DNA of 8,378 nt from CAYMOV01 sp964392085 (GCA_964392085.1 CAYMOV010000100.1:1-8378); one strand, 5' to 3'; counted from the stretch's first letter, positions 1 to 6,663 are shown. Made by a program: numbers and translations. Notes: generated from the sequence alone by a model not told the origin.

Positions 1-4
1 CCGC

Positions 5-1573
5 TCAGCCGTCGATCCCATAACGGTTCATGAACTCCAACGCTTCCTTGCGCCACCCCGATCGGGAATGGCGGTCCATCCAATCCGCGGGATGCCAATC
101 GTCGCGGAATACCTGGTCGCTGGACGGGAGGGATTGTTTATAGGAGGACAAGGCTGAAAATTTGGCCGTGATGTCCGGGGGGCCCGGGATCCCCCGGGGG
201 ACGGGGCCCCAGGCCGTGGGCGTGGAACGGGCCACCAGGATCAGGTTGTCGCGTTTATGGGGCTCCCCCAGGGCGTAGAGTTCCACTTGCGCGAAATCCC
301 GCTGAAGCGTCCCGGCGATCACGGAGGGCACCAAGCTGTCCGGACCGGAGTCGAAACCCACGTAATTCATCAGGAGGGCCCCCTGGGGCGCCAACAGGTC
401 CCGGCATCGGCGGAAGCATTCCTCCGTCATCAGGTGCCCGGGAACTTCCTCGCCGGAAAAAGCGTCGATCAGGATCAAGTCGTAGGGACCCTGCGCCTGG
501 GCCAGGAACCTCCGGCCGTCCATCCGATGCAGCCGCCCCGGCGCCGGGTTGAACCCGAACCACTTCTTCGCCTCCTCCACCATCTGGCCGTTGATCTCGA
601 CCGTGTCCACCGCGGCCCCCAGCGCCGCGAAGCGGTTCGGCAGGATCGCCGCGCCCAACCCGATCACCAGGACCCGCTTGGGATGGGCCACCGCGGAACG
701 TCCCAGGGCCTCCATGGTCGAGGTGTACCCCGCCACCGAGGCTTGGTCGCCGAGGTCCTGGCCCCCTTGGATGATCCCGTCCAATAGGAGGTAACGCGAT
801 TGGGGGGTTTCGACGATGCGGATCTGGCCGTAGAGGCTCTGCACCGTGTCCATGACCAGGAGGACCCCGTTTCCGCCCGCGAGGTTGCCCGAGGACCGCG
901 AGGTGGAAAGGAGGAAGAGGAGCGCGCCCCAACCCAAGAGCCCTAAGAGGGGCGCGGGCCGCTTCCAAGCGGCTGAAAGGAGCGTCAAGCCGAAACCGGC
1001 CGAGATGAAGGCGGCGCCGGCGAACAGGCGGGTGAGCGAAAAATGCGGGACCAGGATAAAGCCCGTCACCAGGGCGCCCAAACAGCTGCCCGCCGTCCCC
1101 ACCGCCGAGAAGCGACCCACCACCCGCCCGACCTGATCCGGCGAGGGAGCGGCCAAACGGACCGCCAAGGGAGCCGCCGCCGACAACAGGAAGAGCGCGG
1201 GGAAATAGAGGACCAGGCTGGACAGGAGGGCGCCGCTTCCCGGACCCAGGTTTCCGGACCACCCCAGCACTGGACGGCGCAACAGGAGGCAAACCGCCAG
1301 GGCCAAGGACGAAGCCCACCAGACCCAGGCCAGGGTCCGATAGCGGGGTGAACGGTCCCCGAGGGACCCACCGACCCAGGCGCCTAGTGAGATCGCGAGG
1401 AGGGTGACCGAAAGGAGGGAGGCCCAGACGTCCAACGCCGAACCGAAGGAAGGGGCCAGCCAGCGGGCACCGGCCAACTCGATGAACAGGACCATCGCCC
1501 CCGCGAAGAAGGAAGAGGCGTAGGCTGGGAACGTGGACTTCACGGGTGGAGACTCAAGGGATTTTTCCGGCAT
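5..1573 (-). CDS. Membrane-anchored spermidine synthase-like protein (fused MFS/spermidine synthase family)
   Basis: Predicted 522-residue protein with two parts. The N-terminal half (about residues 17-225) is hydrophobic, with roughly seven membrane segments. The C-terminal half is a Rossmann methyltransferase-like domain of the spermidine synthase fold: a nucleotide-binding stretch VLVIGLGAA near 302-310, the acidic VEING near 326-330 expected to hold the ribose of (decarboxylated) S-adenosylmethionine, and YDLILIDAF near 365-373. The usual SpeE active-site run after that Asp is replaced by SGEEVPGHLMTEECF, and I do not see a clear SpeE-type YHE putrescine motif. Aminopropyl transfer is therefore possible but unproven; the substrate is unknown. 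GTG (1574-1576) and ATG (1571-1573) lie side by side; I chose ATG, and neither has a strong Shine-Dalgarno. It lies 42 bp downstream of the lacI-type gene and may be cotranscribed with it. The family call is firm; the reaction is not. Confidence 0.85.
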   Translation of the reverse strand: MPEKSLESPPVKSTFPAYASSFFAGAMVLFIELAGARWLAPSFGSALDVWASLLSVTLLAISLGAWVGGSLGDRSPRYRTLAWVWWASSLALAVCLLLRRPVLGWSGNLGPGSGALLSSLVLYFPALFLLSAAAPLAVRLAAPSPDQVGRVVGRFSAVGTAGSCLGALVTGFILVPHFSLTRLFAGAAFISAGFGLTLLSAAWKRPAPLLGLLGWGALLFLLSTSRSSGNLAGGNGVLLVMDTVQSLYGQIRIVETPQSRYLLLDGIIQGGQDLGDQASVAGYTSTMEALGRSAVAHPKRVLVIGLGAAILPNRFAALGAAVDTVEINGQMVEEAKKWFGFNPAPGRLHRMDGRRFLAQAQGPYDLILIDAFSGEEVPGHLMTEECFRRCRDLLAPQGALLMNYVGFDSGPDSLVPSVIAGTLQRDFAQVELYALGEPHKRDNLILVARSTPTAWGPVPRGIPGPPDITAKFSALSSYKQSLPSSDQVFRDDWHPADWMDRHSRSGWRKEALEFMNRYGIDG

Positions 1574-1615
1574 CACCCCATCCAGGGCAAGAATCCGCTT
1601 AGGCGTGAGGCGGGG

Positions 1616-2677
1616 TCAGAGCTGCGGGGGCGGGGCCATCGGCGGATGCTTGAGGTAGTAACCGCAGGATTCCCGGATGACGAGTTTGGTCGGGAAGAAA
1701 CGGTGCGTATAATCCACCGGCCGGTTCTCCAGGCGGTGCCACAACATTTTCGCGGCCTCGAAGCCCATGTCATACAGCGGTTGGTGCACCGTGGTGAGGG
1801 GCACGTCGGTCAACGAGAGGACGGGCAAGTCGTCGAAACCGATCACCGCAACGTCCTGCGGCACCTTGACCCCCATCTTCCGGTATTGTTTCACGGCCCC
1901 GATGGCCATGATGTCGGAGGAGGACATCACCGCCGTGGGTGGATTCTTCGTCCTTTGGAACGCCTGGGCCGCCCTAGCCCCCGCCTCTTCCATCCAGTTG
2001 CCGCTGTAAACATGGTCCTCACGGAAAACCAGGTGGCGCTTCTTCAGGATGTACTTGAAGGCGTTGAACCGGTCCAACGCGTTCTTGGAAAAGGAGATGT
2101 CCCCTGAGATGAAACCGATCCGCTTATGGTCGAGGGCGATCAGGTGGTCCACCGCGTCGATGATGCCCTGGGTGTTGAGGCAATCCACGAAACAGACGTC
2201 CGGGTCGTTGACCTGGTAGTTCACCAGGACGTTGGGAAGGGCCCCGGTCTTGAGGTCCTGGAAGAACTGGGACTCCACCGGGGGGGCGATGGCCAGGATG
2301 CCGTCCACCAGGCCGTTGTTCACGAAGCCGGAATAAAGCCCCTCGTTCTCCAAGTTCCGGCTGAAGGTGTTCATCAGGACGTTGTACTGCTTGTCCGCGA
2401 GGAAGTTGATGATGCCGTCCAGGACCCGGGTCAGGTAGAAGTCGGACAGGTGGGGCCGGTCGTACCAGAAAAACACCACGCCGATGTTGCGGGTCTTCCG
2501 GGTCTTGAGCCCCCGGGCCATGGTGTTGGGGTGGTAACCCAGTTCCTTGAGGATCTTCTCGATCCGGCGTTGGGTCTTGAGTCCGACCTTATGGATATCC
2601 TTCTGGTTCACCACGCGGGAGACGGTGGCGACCGAAACCCCCGCCTTTCGGGCGACATCCTTGATCGTGATGGCCAT
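1616..2677 (-). CDS. LacI/GalR-family transcriptional regulator (first of two)
   Basis: A 353-residue DNA-binding regulator. Residues 4-24 form the LacI helix-turn-helix (TIKDVARKAGVSVATVSRVVN), followed by the hinge region (HPNTMARGL, about 49-57) and a periplasmic-binding-protein-like effector domain. In that domain, ALDHKRIGFISGD and SSSDIMAIGAVKQYRKMG...VIGFDD match the family. The loop after SRVVN appears about two residues longer than in typical LacI proteins (QKDIHKVGLKTQRRI). The frame runs back to an upstream ATG at 2710, but the ATG at 2677 is preferred: it has GAGG five bases upstream and starts the protein just before the HTH, whereas 2710 has no Shine-Dalgarno. The C-terminus ends in a Pro-rich tail. 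No sugar transporter or catabolic gene adjoins it, so ligand and targets are unknown. It sits 90 bp after the cyclophilin gene on the same strand. Confidence 0.93.
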   Translation of the reverse strand: MAITIKDVARKAGVSVATVSRVVNQKDIHKVGLKTQRRIEKILKELGYHPNTMARGLKTRKTRNIGVVFFWYDRPHLSDFYLTRVLDGIINFLADKQYNVLMNTFSRNLENEGLYSGFVNNGLVDGILAIAPPVESQFFQDLKTGALPNVLVNYQVNDPDVCFVDCLNTQGIIDAVDHLIALDHKRIGFISGDISFSKNALDRFNAFKYILKKRHLVFREDHVYSGNWMEEAGARAAQAFQRTKNPPTAVMSSSDIMAIGAVKQYRKMGVKVPQDVAVIGFDDLPVLSLTDVPLTTVHQPLYDMGFEAAKMLWHRLENRPVDYTHRFFPTKLVIRESCGYYLKHPPMAPPPQL

Positions 2678-2717
2678 GGAAACCTCGGGAATTTCAGATG
2701 AGAACGCCATTTTAGAC

Positions 2718-2758
2718 CCGGTCCGGGACGCCGTCCAGCGCTAGCGTCCCGAAACCGG
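2718..2758. repeat. Long GC-rich inverted repeat between cyclophilin and lacI-type gene
   Basis: Arms CCGGT (2718-2722) plus CGGGACGC (2724-2731) pair with GCGTCCCG (2744-2751) plus ACCGG (2754-2758), giving 13 base pairs interrupted by a small 1/2-nt internal loop around a 12-nt loop. Within it, CGCTAGCG (2739-2746) is itself an 8-bp palindrome. Neither strand shows a following T-run, so it is not a classical intrinsic terminator. It could be an mRNA hairpin between the two genes, a factor-assisted terminator, or an operator for the adjacent LacI-type protein. Confidence 0.6.
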
Positions 2759-2767
2759 GAGGTGGTC

Positions 2768-3304
2768 TTACGGAAGGATGGTCACTTTCGTCATCTTATC
2801 GCCCTGGCGGAGCTTCAGGACGTTGTCCATCCCCTCCACGACCTGTCCAAAGACGCAGTATTGGCCATCCAGGTTGTGGGCGTCGTCCAGGCAGACATAG
2901 AACTGGCTGGAGGCGCTGTTGGGGTCCTGGGTCCGGGCCATGCCGAGGGCGCCTTTGACGTGCTTGTGGTCGGTGATCTCCAGGGGGATGGTCTTGTCCG
3001 AACCGCCGCTGCCGTCTCCCTTCGGGTCCCCGCCCTGGATGACGAAACCCGGGACGTAACGATGGAAGACCAAGCCGTTGTAGAAGCCCGATTCGACCAA
3101 GTGGAGGAAGTTGGCCGAGGACACCTTCACATCGCCGAAGATCTCAGCCGTGAACGGGCCTTGGGTCGTTTCGATCAAGACCTTCCTATCCATGGTGGAG
3201 CCTCCCGGAACCTGGGCTGGAGTGTTGGAATCCGATTTCGACTTACCGCATCCGACGGCCCAAAGGCCGGCCGCGACGATCAAAGCCAAGGCGACATAAC
3301 GCAT
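2768..3304 (-). CDS. Cyclophilin-type peptidyl-prolyl cis-trans isomerase, predicted lipoprotein
   Basis: A 178-residue cyclophilin expected to speed cis-trans isomerisation of X-Pro bonds in exported proteins. The N-terminus is a lipoprotein signal: Arg2, a hydrophobic run 4-15 and a lipobox-like WAVGC with the acylated Cys at 19. A short polar linker follows, then the cyclophilin domain from about residue 41. Family motifs seen are FHRYVPGFVIQGGDP (80-94, catalytic Arg82), GALGMARTQDPNSASSQFYV (118-137) and NLDGQYCVFGQVVEG (144-158). The positions equivalent to CypA Trp121 and His126 read Asn144 and Tyr149, so cyclosporin sensitivity is doubtful. The ATG has GGAGGA eight bases upstream. Its own promoter is uncertain: TATTAT (3352-3347 on the minus strand) could be a -10 box, but no good -35 is visible. 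It is divergent from the tRNA-Glu gene. Lnt, encoded nearby, would add the third acyl chain to its Cys19. Confidence 0.93.
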   Translation of the reverse strand: MRYVALALIVAAGLWAVGCGKSKSDSNTPAQVPGGSTMDRKVLIETTQGPFTAEIFGDVKVSSANFLHLVESGFYNGLVFHRYVPGFVIQGGDPKGDGSGGSDKTIPLEITDHKHVKGALGMARTQDPNSASSQFYVCLDDAHNLDGQYCVFGQVVEGMDNVLKLRQGDKMTKVTILP

Positions 3305-3380
3305 GAGTCCCGTCCTCCGGTTGGTTTCGCTTCACTGTCGGGCGCCATAATACCTGAAAATGGGCCCAACGCCTCGTTCC

Positions 3381-3409
3381 TTGACTTAGACCAAGGCCTC
3401 CCTTAAAAT
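3381..3409 (+). promoter_or_regulatory. Sigma-70-type promoter of tRNA-Glu
   Basis: TTGACT (3381-3386) and TAAAAT (3404-3409) are separated by exactly 17 bases, close to the housekeeping consensus. This predicts a start near 3416, about 45 bases before the mature tRNA 5' end. It is the best promoter-like sequence I found in the window. The GC-rich bases just after the -10 box (CCCCCGC) could serve as a stringent-type discriminator, as is common for stable RNA promoters; that last point is inference. Confidence 0.75.
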
Positions 3410-3461
3410 CCCCCGCTGGTTGAAACCGGTCTAGTGCGTTGTTCGAGTTTCCCGTTACAAC

Positions 3462-3537
3462 GACCCCATCGTCTAGAGGCCTAGGACACCGGGTTTTCAT
3501 CCCGGCAACACGGGTTCGACTCCCGTTGGGGTCGCCA
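3462..3537 (+). tRNA. tRNA-Glu (anticodon UUC), CCA encoded
   Basis: A complete 76-nt cloverleaf. The acceptor stem GACCCCA (3462-3468) pairs perfectly with TGGGGTC (3527-3533), followed by discriminator G and an encoded CCA (3535-3537). The D arm contains TAGAGGCCTAGGAC, much like E. coli tRNA-Glu. The anticodon stem CCGGG/CCCGG encloses loop TTTTCAT with anticodon TTC at 3496-3498. The T arm ACGGG/CCCGT encloses TTCGACT. It charges glutamate for GAA/GAG codons and, in many bacteria, also feeds tetrapyrrole synthesis through glutamyl-tRNA. It is the only plus-strand gene I accept here and converges on lnt. Confidence 0.97.
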
Positions 3538-3620
3538 TGTATTTTGGGCTCCGCCCAAAATACAGAGCAATTGAACAATAGAAAATTGAAAATAGATAAA
3601 GACATTGCGGTCCATTGCTC
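3511..3620 (+). repeat. Direct repeat, copy 1: tRNA-Glu 3' end plus downstream flank
   Basis: Starts inside the T arm of tRNA-Glu and continues through CCA, a hairpin and a 57-nt AT-rich flank. Copy 2 lies at 3864-3971. The tRNA part (3511-3537) matches copy 2 except for one missing base and one substitution. The hairpin portion differs in sequence. The flank 3564-3620 is about 83 % identical by hand alignment. A related inverted element is also present here: CAATAGAAAAT near 3575-3585 is complementary to ATTTTCTATTG near 3622-3632. Confidence 0.75.
3538..3564 (+). terminator. Hairpin immediately after tRNA-Glu CCA
   Basis: A perfect 12-bp stem (TGTATTTTGGGC with GCCCAAAATACA) closes a 3-nt TCC loop and begins one base after the CCA. 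The next bases are GAGCAATTG, with no T-run, so it is not a textbook intrinsic terminator. It may stop transcription weakly, block 3' exonucleases, or mark the tRNA 3' processing site. A structurally similar but sequence-different hairpin follows the second tRNA-like tail at 3890-3914. Confidence 0.5.
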
Positions 3621-3688
3621 TATTTTCTATTGCTCGGCCTTTGCTTTTCCCGGTTTTCTAACCCCTCAAACCCATTGATCGCGCACCG

Positions 3689-3860
3689 GAACCCATCTAA
3701 AGGGGTTCGACAACGCGTAGCGTTGGGGGTGTGGGGGATATTTCCCCACGGCTTTCCAATGGGGCACATAGGGGTCTGTTTCCCCTATAAGCGCCCTGCG
3801 CGAAACAGCCGTTTCCCCGGCTTGTCGGAGGGGTTCCCCAGGGGCCAAGCTCCTGGGAAC
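3689..3860. other. Hairpin-dense intergenic stretch, possible structured RNA or degenerate element
   Basis: Nearly every base lies in or next to a potential stem: GAACCC/GGGTTC (3689-3708); CAACGC-GTA-GCGTTG (3711-3725); GTGGGG/CCCCAC (3731-3749); CTGTTTC/GAAACAG (3776-3808) enclosing GCGC-CCT-GCGC; CCCC/GGGG (3815-3833); and GTTCCC-c-AGG/CCTGGGAAC (3833-3860). AGGGG/CCCCT (3770-3786) is an alternative to part of the fourth stem. The motif TTCCCC occurs four times. I recognise no known RNA family: SRP, RNase P, tmRNA and 6S signatures are not seen. Both strands have open frames here, but I do not accept them as genes. Which strand is transcribed, if any, is unknown. The wider spacer 3538-4007 otherwise holds only the repeats listed separately. 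Confidence 0.4.
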
Positions 3861-3863
3861 GAG

Positions 3864-3971
3864 CGGGTTGACTCCCGGTGGGGTCGCCATGTTTTGCCCT
3901 ACGGGGACAAAACAGAGCAAATGAACAGTAGAAAACTGGTAATAGATTAAAGAAACTGCGATCGATTGCTC
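3864..3971 (+). repeat. Direct repeat, copy 2: truncated tRNA-Glu 3' tail plus flank
   Basis: Repeats the last 27 nt of tRNA-Glu, with one base lost from the T loop and G replacing T in the stem (CCCGG for CCCGT), through GGGGTCGCCA at 3880-3889. A hairpin (3890-3914, TGTTTTG/CAAAACA with an inner mismatch) and a 58-nt flank (3914-3971) like that of copy 1 follow. No matching 5' half (acceptor GACCCCA, D arm, anticodon arm) lies upstream, so this is a tRNA fragment and not a second gene. It could be an attachment-site-like scar, or the remnant of a duplicated tRNA locus. Confidence 0.7.
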
Positions 3972-4007
3972 AATTGGTCAGGCCTATGCCTCTTCATTCC
4001 GAATTCC

Positions 4008-5597
4008 TCATTCCAAATTACGCATTTCAGTTCTATTTCCCACCATCCCCGCAAAAACCCCCAGCACGCTCGCCCAAACGCAGGCCCAGGGGAACCAGTC
4101 GCCCCATTTCGCGTAGAGGGTTTGGCCCTGGGCCAAAGGTAATTCCCCCACCAGCGCCTCCTCTTGGTACCAGGGCGTGGAAGCCGTGATTTTCCCTGAG
4201 GGATCCACCAGCGCGCAGATGCCCGTGTTCGCCGCCCGGGCCATGGGCCGCCGTTCCTCGGCGGACCGGACCGAGCAGAGAAGGACATGTTGGTACAGGG
4301 CCGCCGTCCTGCCATACCAGGCGTCATTGGAGATGTTCACCAGCACGTCGGCCCCCGTGTCGGCCGCCGCCCGTCCATCCCGCGGGAATATCGCCTCATA
4401 GCAGATCATGGGGCTGTAGCTGAATCCCTTGGCCTCGAACTTGACGGGGCCGGACCCGGCATTGAAGTCCCCCAAATCCGCCACGACTGGCCCGAGGAAG
4501 GTCAGGTATTTCTGGAAGGGGACATACTCGCCGAAGGGGACCAGGTGGGACTTGTGGTAGGTGCCTAGGGGCTTCCCGGCGCCGGAGAAGTCAATGGCCG
4601 CGTTGTATTGCCGGACATCCGAAGGGTTGTTGCCGGATTTTTCCGCGTCCAGGCACCCGACCAGGGTGTGCAACCCGGACTGCCCCACGATGCCCTGAAC
4701 CCGGGTCATCGAGTTTGGGCTCCACCGGAGGAAACTGGGGGCGGCGGTTTCGGGCCAGATCACCAGGCCGGGGTCCAACGGGGTGACGGTGCGCGTCAGC
4801 CGCTCCATGATCCCGTAGGTCGCGTCCTCGTAGGCCTTGGTCCATTTGAGGGATTGGTCCACGCTGGGCTGGAGACAAGCCACCCGGACCGTCCGCCCGC
4901 CGACCGTGGGTTTCCAACAGCACAGGTGACCGACCACGTAAAGGCACAGGATGCCGCCGATCCAAGCCTGGGCCCGGGGGCGCCGGAGGATCCCCCGGAT
5001 CCCCGAGTCATCCCGCTCCGCCCAGAGTCGGTAGGCTTCCCGCGCGAAGTACGCGCTCAAGAAGGTCAATCCCCAGACGCCGGTCCAGGTGGTCCAATAA
5101 AGCAGGGCGGGGGAAACCGCGTGGGCGACACCGATTTGGCCCCAAGGGAACCCCCCGAAGGGCCAACTGCCCCGGAAGAACTCCACGGCGGTCCAAAGGG
5201 CCGCCGCCGCCAAACTCCCCACGGGTCCCTTGGCGGGCCGCAATCGGGCCAGCAACCAGGCGAACAGGGCGGGATAACAGGCCATGATGGCCGTGAGGGC
5301 GGCCCAACCCAGGACCTTGAGGTTCTTCGCCTCCACCAAAAGCGCGATCCAATAGATGATCGCGCCGAACATCAGGTACCCGAACAGGAAACCCCAGCGC
5401 GCGGCCCGGTTGGGGCGCAGGCCCTCCAGGAGCGCGAAAGCGGGCGCGAGGGCGACCCAAGCCAAGGGGGCGCCCCAAGGGTGGAGCGAGAGGGAAAGGG
5501 GGCTGGGGAAAGACAGGGCCGCCAGGGCGGCGGCCGAAAAGGCCAGGCCCCAACGTCGGGGAAAAGCCGCCCGGTCAGGGGTCACCGGTCCGGGCAA
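4008..5597 (-). CDS. lnt: Apolipoprotein N-acyltransferase
   Basis: A 529-residue integral inner-membrane enzyme that transfers an acyl chain from phospholipid to the amino group of the N-terminal Cys of lipoproteins, the last step of lipoprotein maturation. The N-terminal part (about 17-225) has several membrane segments, including the family-type FFRGSWPFGGFPWGQIG (140-156). A nitrilase-like domain follows with the catalytic triad visible: Glu283 in WPETA, Lys349 in YHKSHLVPFGEYVPF, and Cys399 in ICYEAIFP. NISNDAWYG (421-429) is also typical. A last membrane segment lies near 503-519. The start is TTG at 5597: AAGGA, overlapping the preceding gene's stop, lies about six bases upstream, while the GTG at 5585 is too far from it. 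It is the last gene of secG-lacI-lnt, nine bases after the lacI-type stop. Its final codons (MRNLE) come from an AT-rich spacer-like sequence. Confidence 0.96.
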   Translation of the reverse strand: MPGPVTPDRAAFPRRWGLAFSAAALAALSFPSPLSLSLHPWGAPLAWVALAPAFALLEGLRPNRAARWGFLFGYLMFGAIIYWIALLVEAKNLKVLGWAALTAIMACYPALFAWLLARLRPAKGPVGSLAAAALWTAVEFFRGSWPFGGFPWGQIGVAHAVSPALLYWTTWTGVWGLTFLSAYFAREAYRLWAERDDSGIRGILRRPRAQAWIGGILCLYVVGHLCCWKPTVGGRTVRVACLQPSVDQSLKWTKAYEDATYGIMERLTRTVTPLDPGLVIWPETAAPSFLRWSPNSMTRVQGIVGQSGLHTLVGCLDAEKSGNNPSDVRQYNAAIDFSGAGKPLGTYHKSHLVPFGEYVPFQKYLTFLGPVVADLGDFNAGSGPVKFEAKGFSYSPMICYEAIFPRDGRAAADTGADVLVNISNDAWYGRTAALYQHVLLCSVRSAEERRPMARAANTGICALVDPSGKITASTPWYQEEALVGELPLAQGQTLYAKWGDWFPWACVWASVLGVFAGMVGNRTEMRNLE

Positions 5598-5603
5598 GGG
5601 TCT

Positions 5604-5609
5604 TCCTTA
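5604..5609 (-). promoter_or_regulatory. Stop-overlapping Shine-Dalgarno of lnt
   Basis: On the minus strand TAAGGA contains both the TAA stop of the lacI-type gene and the AGGA ribosome-binding core for lnt, with the TTG start about six bases on. This fixes the unusual TTG start and suggests termination-reinitiation coupling. Confidence 0.7.
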
Positions 5610-6656
5610 TTCCGGCAGGAGCGCGAGGACCGACTCCCGGACGACCAGTTCGGTCTCGAAGGCCCGGTGAATGGGCGCCACCGAAAGGTTGTTGATGATC
5701 CCATGGGCCGTGAGGACCGCCGACTTCCCCATCTCGAACAATGGCTGGTGCAGGGTGGTCAGGGCAGGGTCCGTCAGCCGGGCGATGTAGGTGTCGTCGT
5801 AACCGATGATGGAGACGTCCTCGGGGACGACCTTTCCCATCTGGCGATAAAGCTTGATGGCCCCCAGGGCCATGGGGTCGGAAACGCAACAGACCGCCGT
5901 GACCTCCGGGTGCTTGTCGTAAAGCTCGTTGGCGGCTGCGTAACCCGCCTCGAACACGAAGGGATCGGGCAGGTTGCAGGTGGCGATGTAGTCCGTGGTG
6001 GCCGGAAGCTTATGGTCCCGCAAGGACTGGAGGTAGGCCTCCTGGCGGTCGCGGCAGGTAATGATGGAGGGAGGCCCGTTCAGCAGTCCGATCCTCTTGT
6101 GGCCCATCTGGATCAGGTAGGACACGGCCTTGGCCATGCCCTTCTTGTCGTCGATGTAGACCGTGGAAACGTTCGGGAAGGGTTTTGTGCTGTCCAAAAC
6201 CGGTTGGAGGACCACCAAGGGCATCTCCTCGGCCTGGAACCTCTCCACCACCGAATCCTCCAGGGGCATGGAAATCGCGATGATCACGTCGCAGGACCGT
6301 TCCCCGAAAATCTTGTCGTAGGCCTCCATGTAATCCGCCCCGGTCTGCTCGGCGTTGTAGATCTTGATGTCGAGCCCGAGGTGACGGCATTCCATCTCGA
6401 TGCCGTGGATGATCTCGCTGTAGTAGGGTGAGGCGAACATGGTGCCCACCAACCCGATGGTGTTGGTGCGGGACATCACCAGGCTTCGGGCCGCGGCGTT
6501 GGGGTGGTAGTTGAACTTCTTGATGGCCGCCAGGACCTTCTCCCGGGTCTCCGGGGAAATCCGGGGACTGTTGTTGATCACCATGGAGACCGTGGTGTGG
6601 GAGACGTTGCAGAACTTGGCGATCTGCTTGAGGGTGGCCCGGGGGCGGAGGGTCAT
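5607..6656 (-). CDS. LacI/GalR-family transcriptional regulator (second of two)
   Basis: A 349-residue regulator with an HTH at residues 8-28 (TLKQIAKFCNVSHTTVSMVIN), the hinge HPNAAARSL (51-59) and a sugar-binding-type effector domain. Family markers include QMGHKRIGLLNGPPS, SDPMALGAIKLYRQMG and VSIIGYDDTYIARLTDPALTTLHQP. Its length is normal for the family and nothing looks broken. It shares the C-terminal pattern LTT-HQP-----MG with the other LacI-type protein in the window, but the HTH regions differ, so the two probably read different operators. The ATG at 6656 has AAGGA seven bases upstream. It lies between secG and lnt, ten bases after the secG stop, an unusual place for such a regulator. 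Ligand and targets are unknown; autoregulation of the operon from the promoter near 7100 is possible but only inferred. Confidence 0.94.
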   Translation of the reverse strand: MTLRPRATLKQIAKFCNVSHTTVSMVINNSPRISPETREKVLAAIKKFNYHPNAAARSLVMSRTNTIGLVGTMFASPYYSEIIHGIEMECRHLGLDIKIYNAEQTGADYMEAYDKIFGERSCDVIIAISMPLEDSVVERFQAEEMPLVVLQPVLDSTKPFPNVSTVYIDDKKGMAKAVSYLIQMGHKRIGLLNGPPSIITCRDRQEAYLQSLRDHKLPATTDYIATCNLPDPFVFEAGYAAANELYDKHPEVTAVCCVSDPMALGAIKLYRQMGKVVPEDVSIIGYDDTYIARLTDPALTTLHQPLFEMGKSAVLTAHGIINNLSVAPIHRAFETELVVRESVLALLPE

Positions 6657-6663
6657 GGGTTCT

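Noticed and set aside
255..1319. 354-codon minus-strand frame
   Set aside because: Out-of-frame shadow of the spermidine synthase-like gene, very rich in Gly, Arg and Pro with no recognisable domain.
3741..3839. CRISPR-like array from four TTCCCC copies
   Set aside because: The repeat unit is only six bases, the spacing is uneven (about 39, 32 and 21), and no cas gene is present.
3816..3889. A second complete tRNA gene ending in GGGGTCGCCA
   Set aside because: No upstream GACCCCA to pair with the tail, the T loop has lost one base, the T stem has a G-G clash, and the only 7-nt anticodon-like loop (GCCAAGC) lacks U33.
3538..3889. tmRNA (ssrA), suggested by the length and the tRNA-like 3' end
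   Set aside because: No complementary 5' acceptor strand and no recognisable tag reading frame ending in the usual hydrophobic residues.
3615..3950. Overlapping small open frames on both strands of the tRNA-lnt spacer (111 codons plus, 84 codons minus)
   Set aside because: They run through the tRNA-like tail and hairpins, lack a convincing Shine-Dalgarno and resemble no family I know. The open frames on both strands look incidental.
4608..6431. 607-codon open frame on the plus strand
   Set aside because: It runs antisense through lnt and the second lacI-type gene, both of which have clear catalytic or HTH motifs. Its translation is low-complexity (Gly, Arg, Pro, Gln, Asp rich), as expected of a shadow frame in GC-rich DNA.
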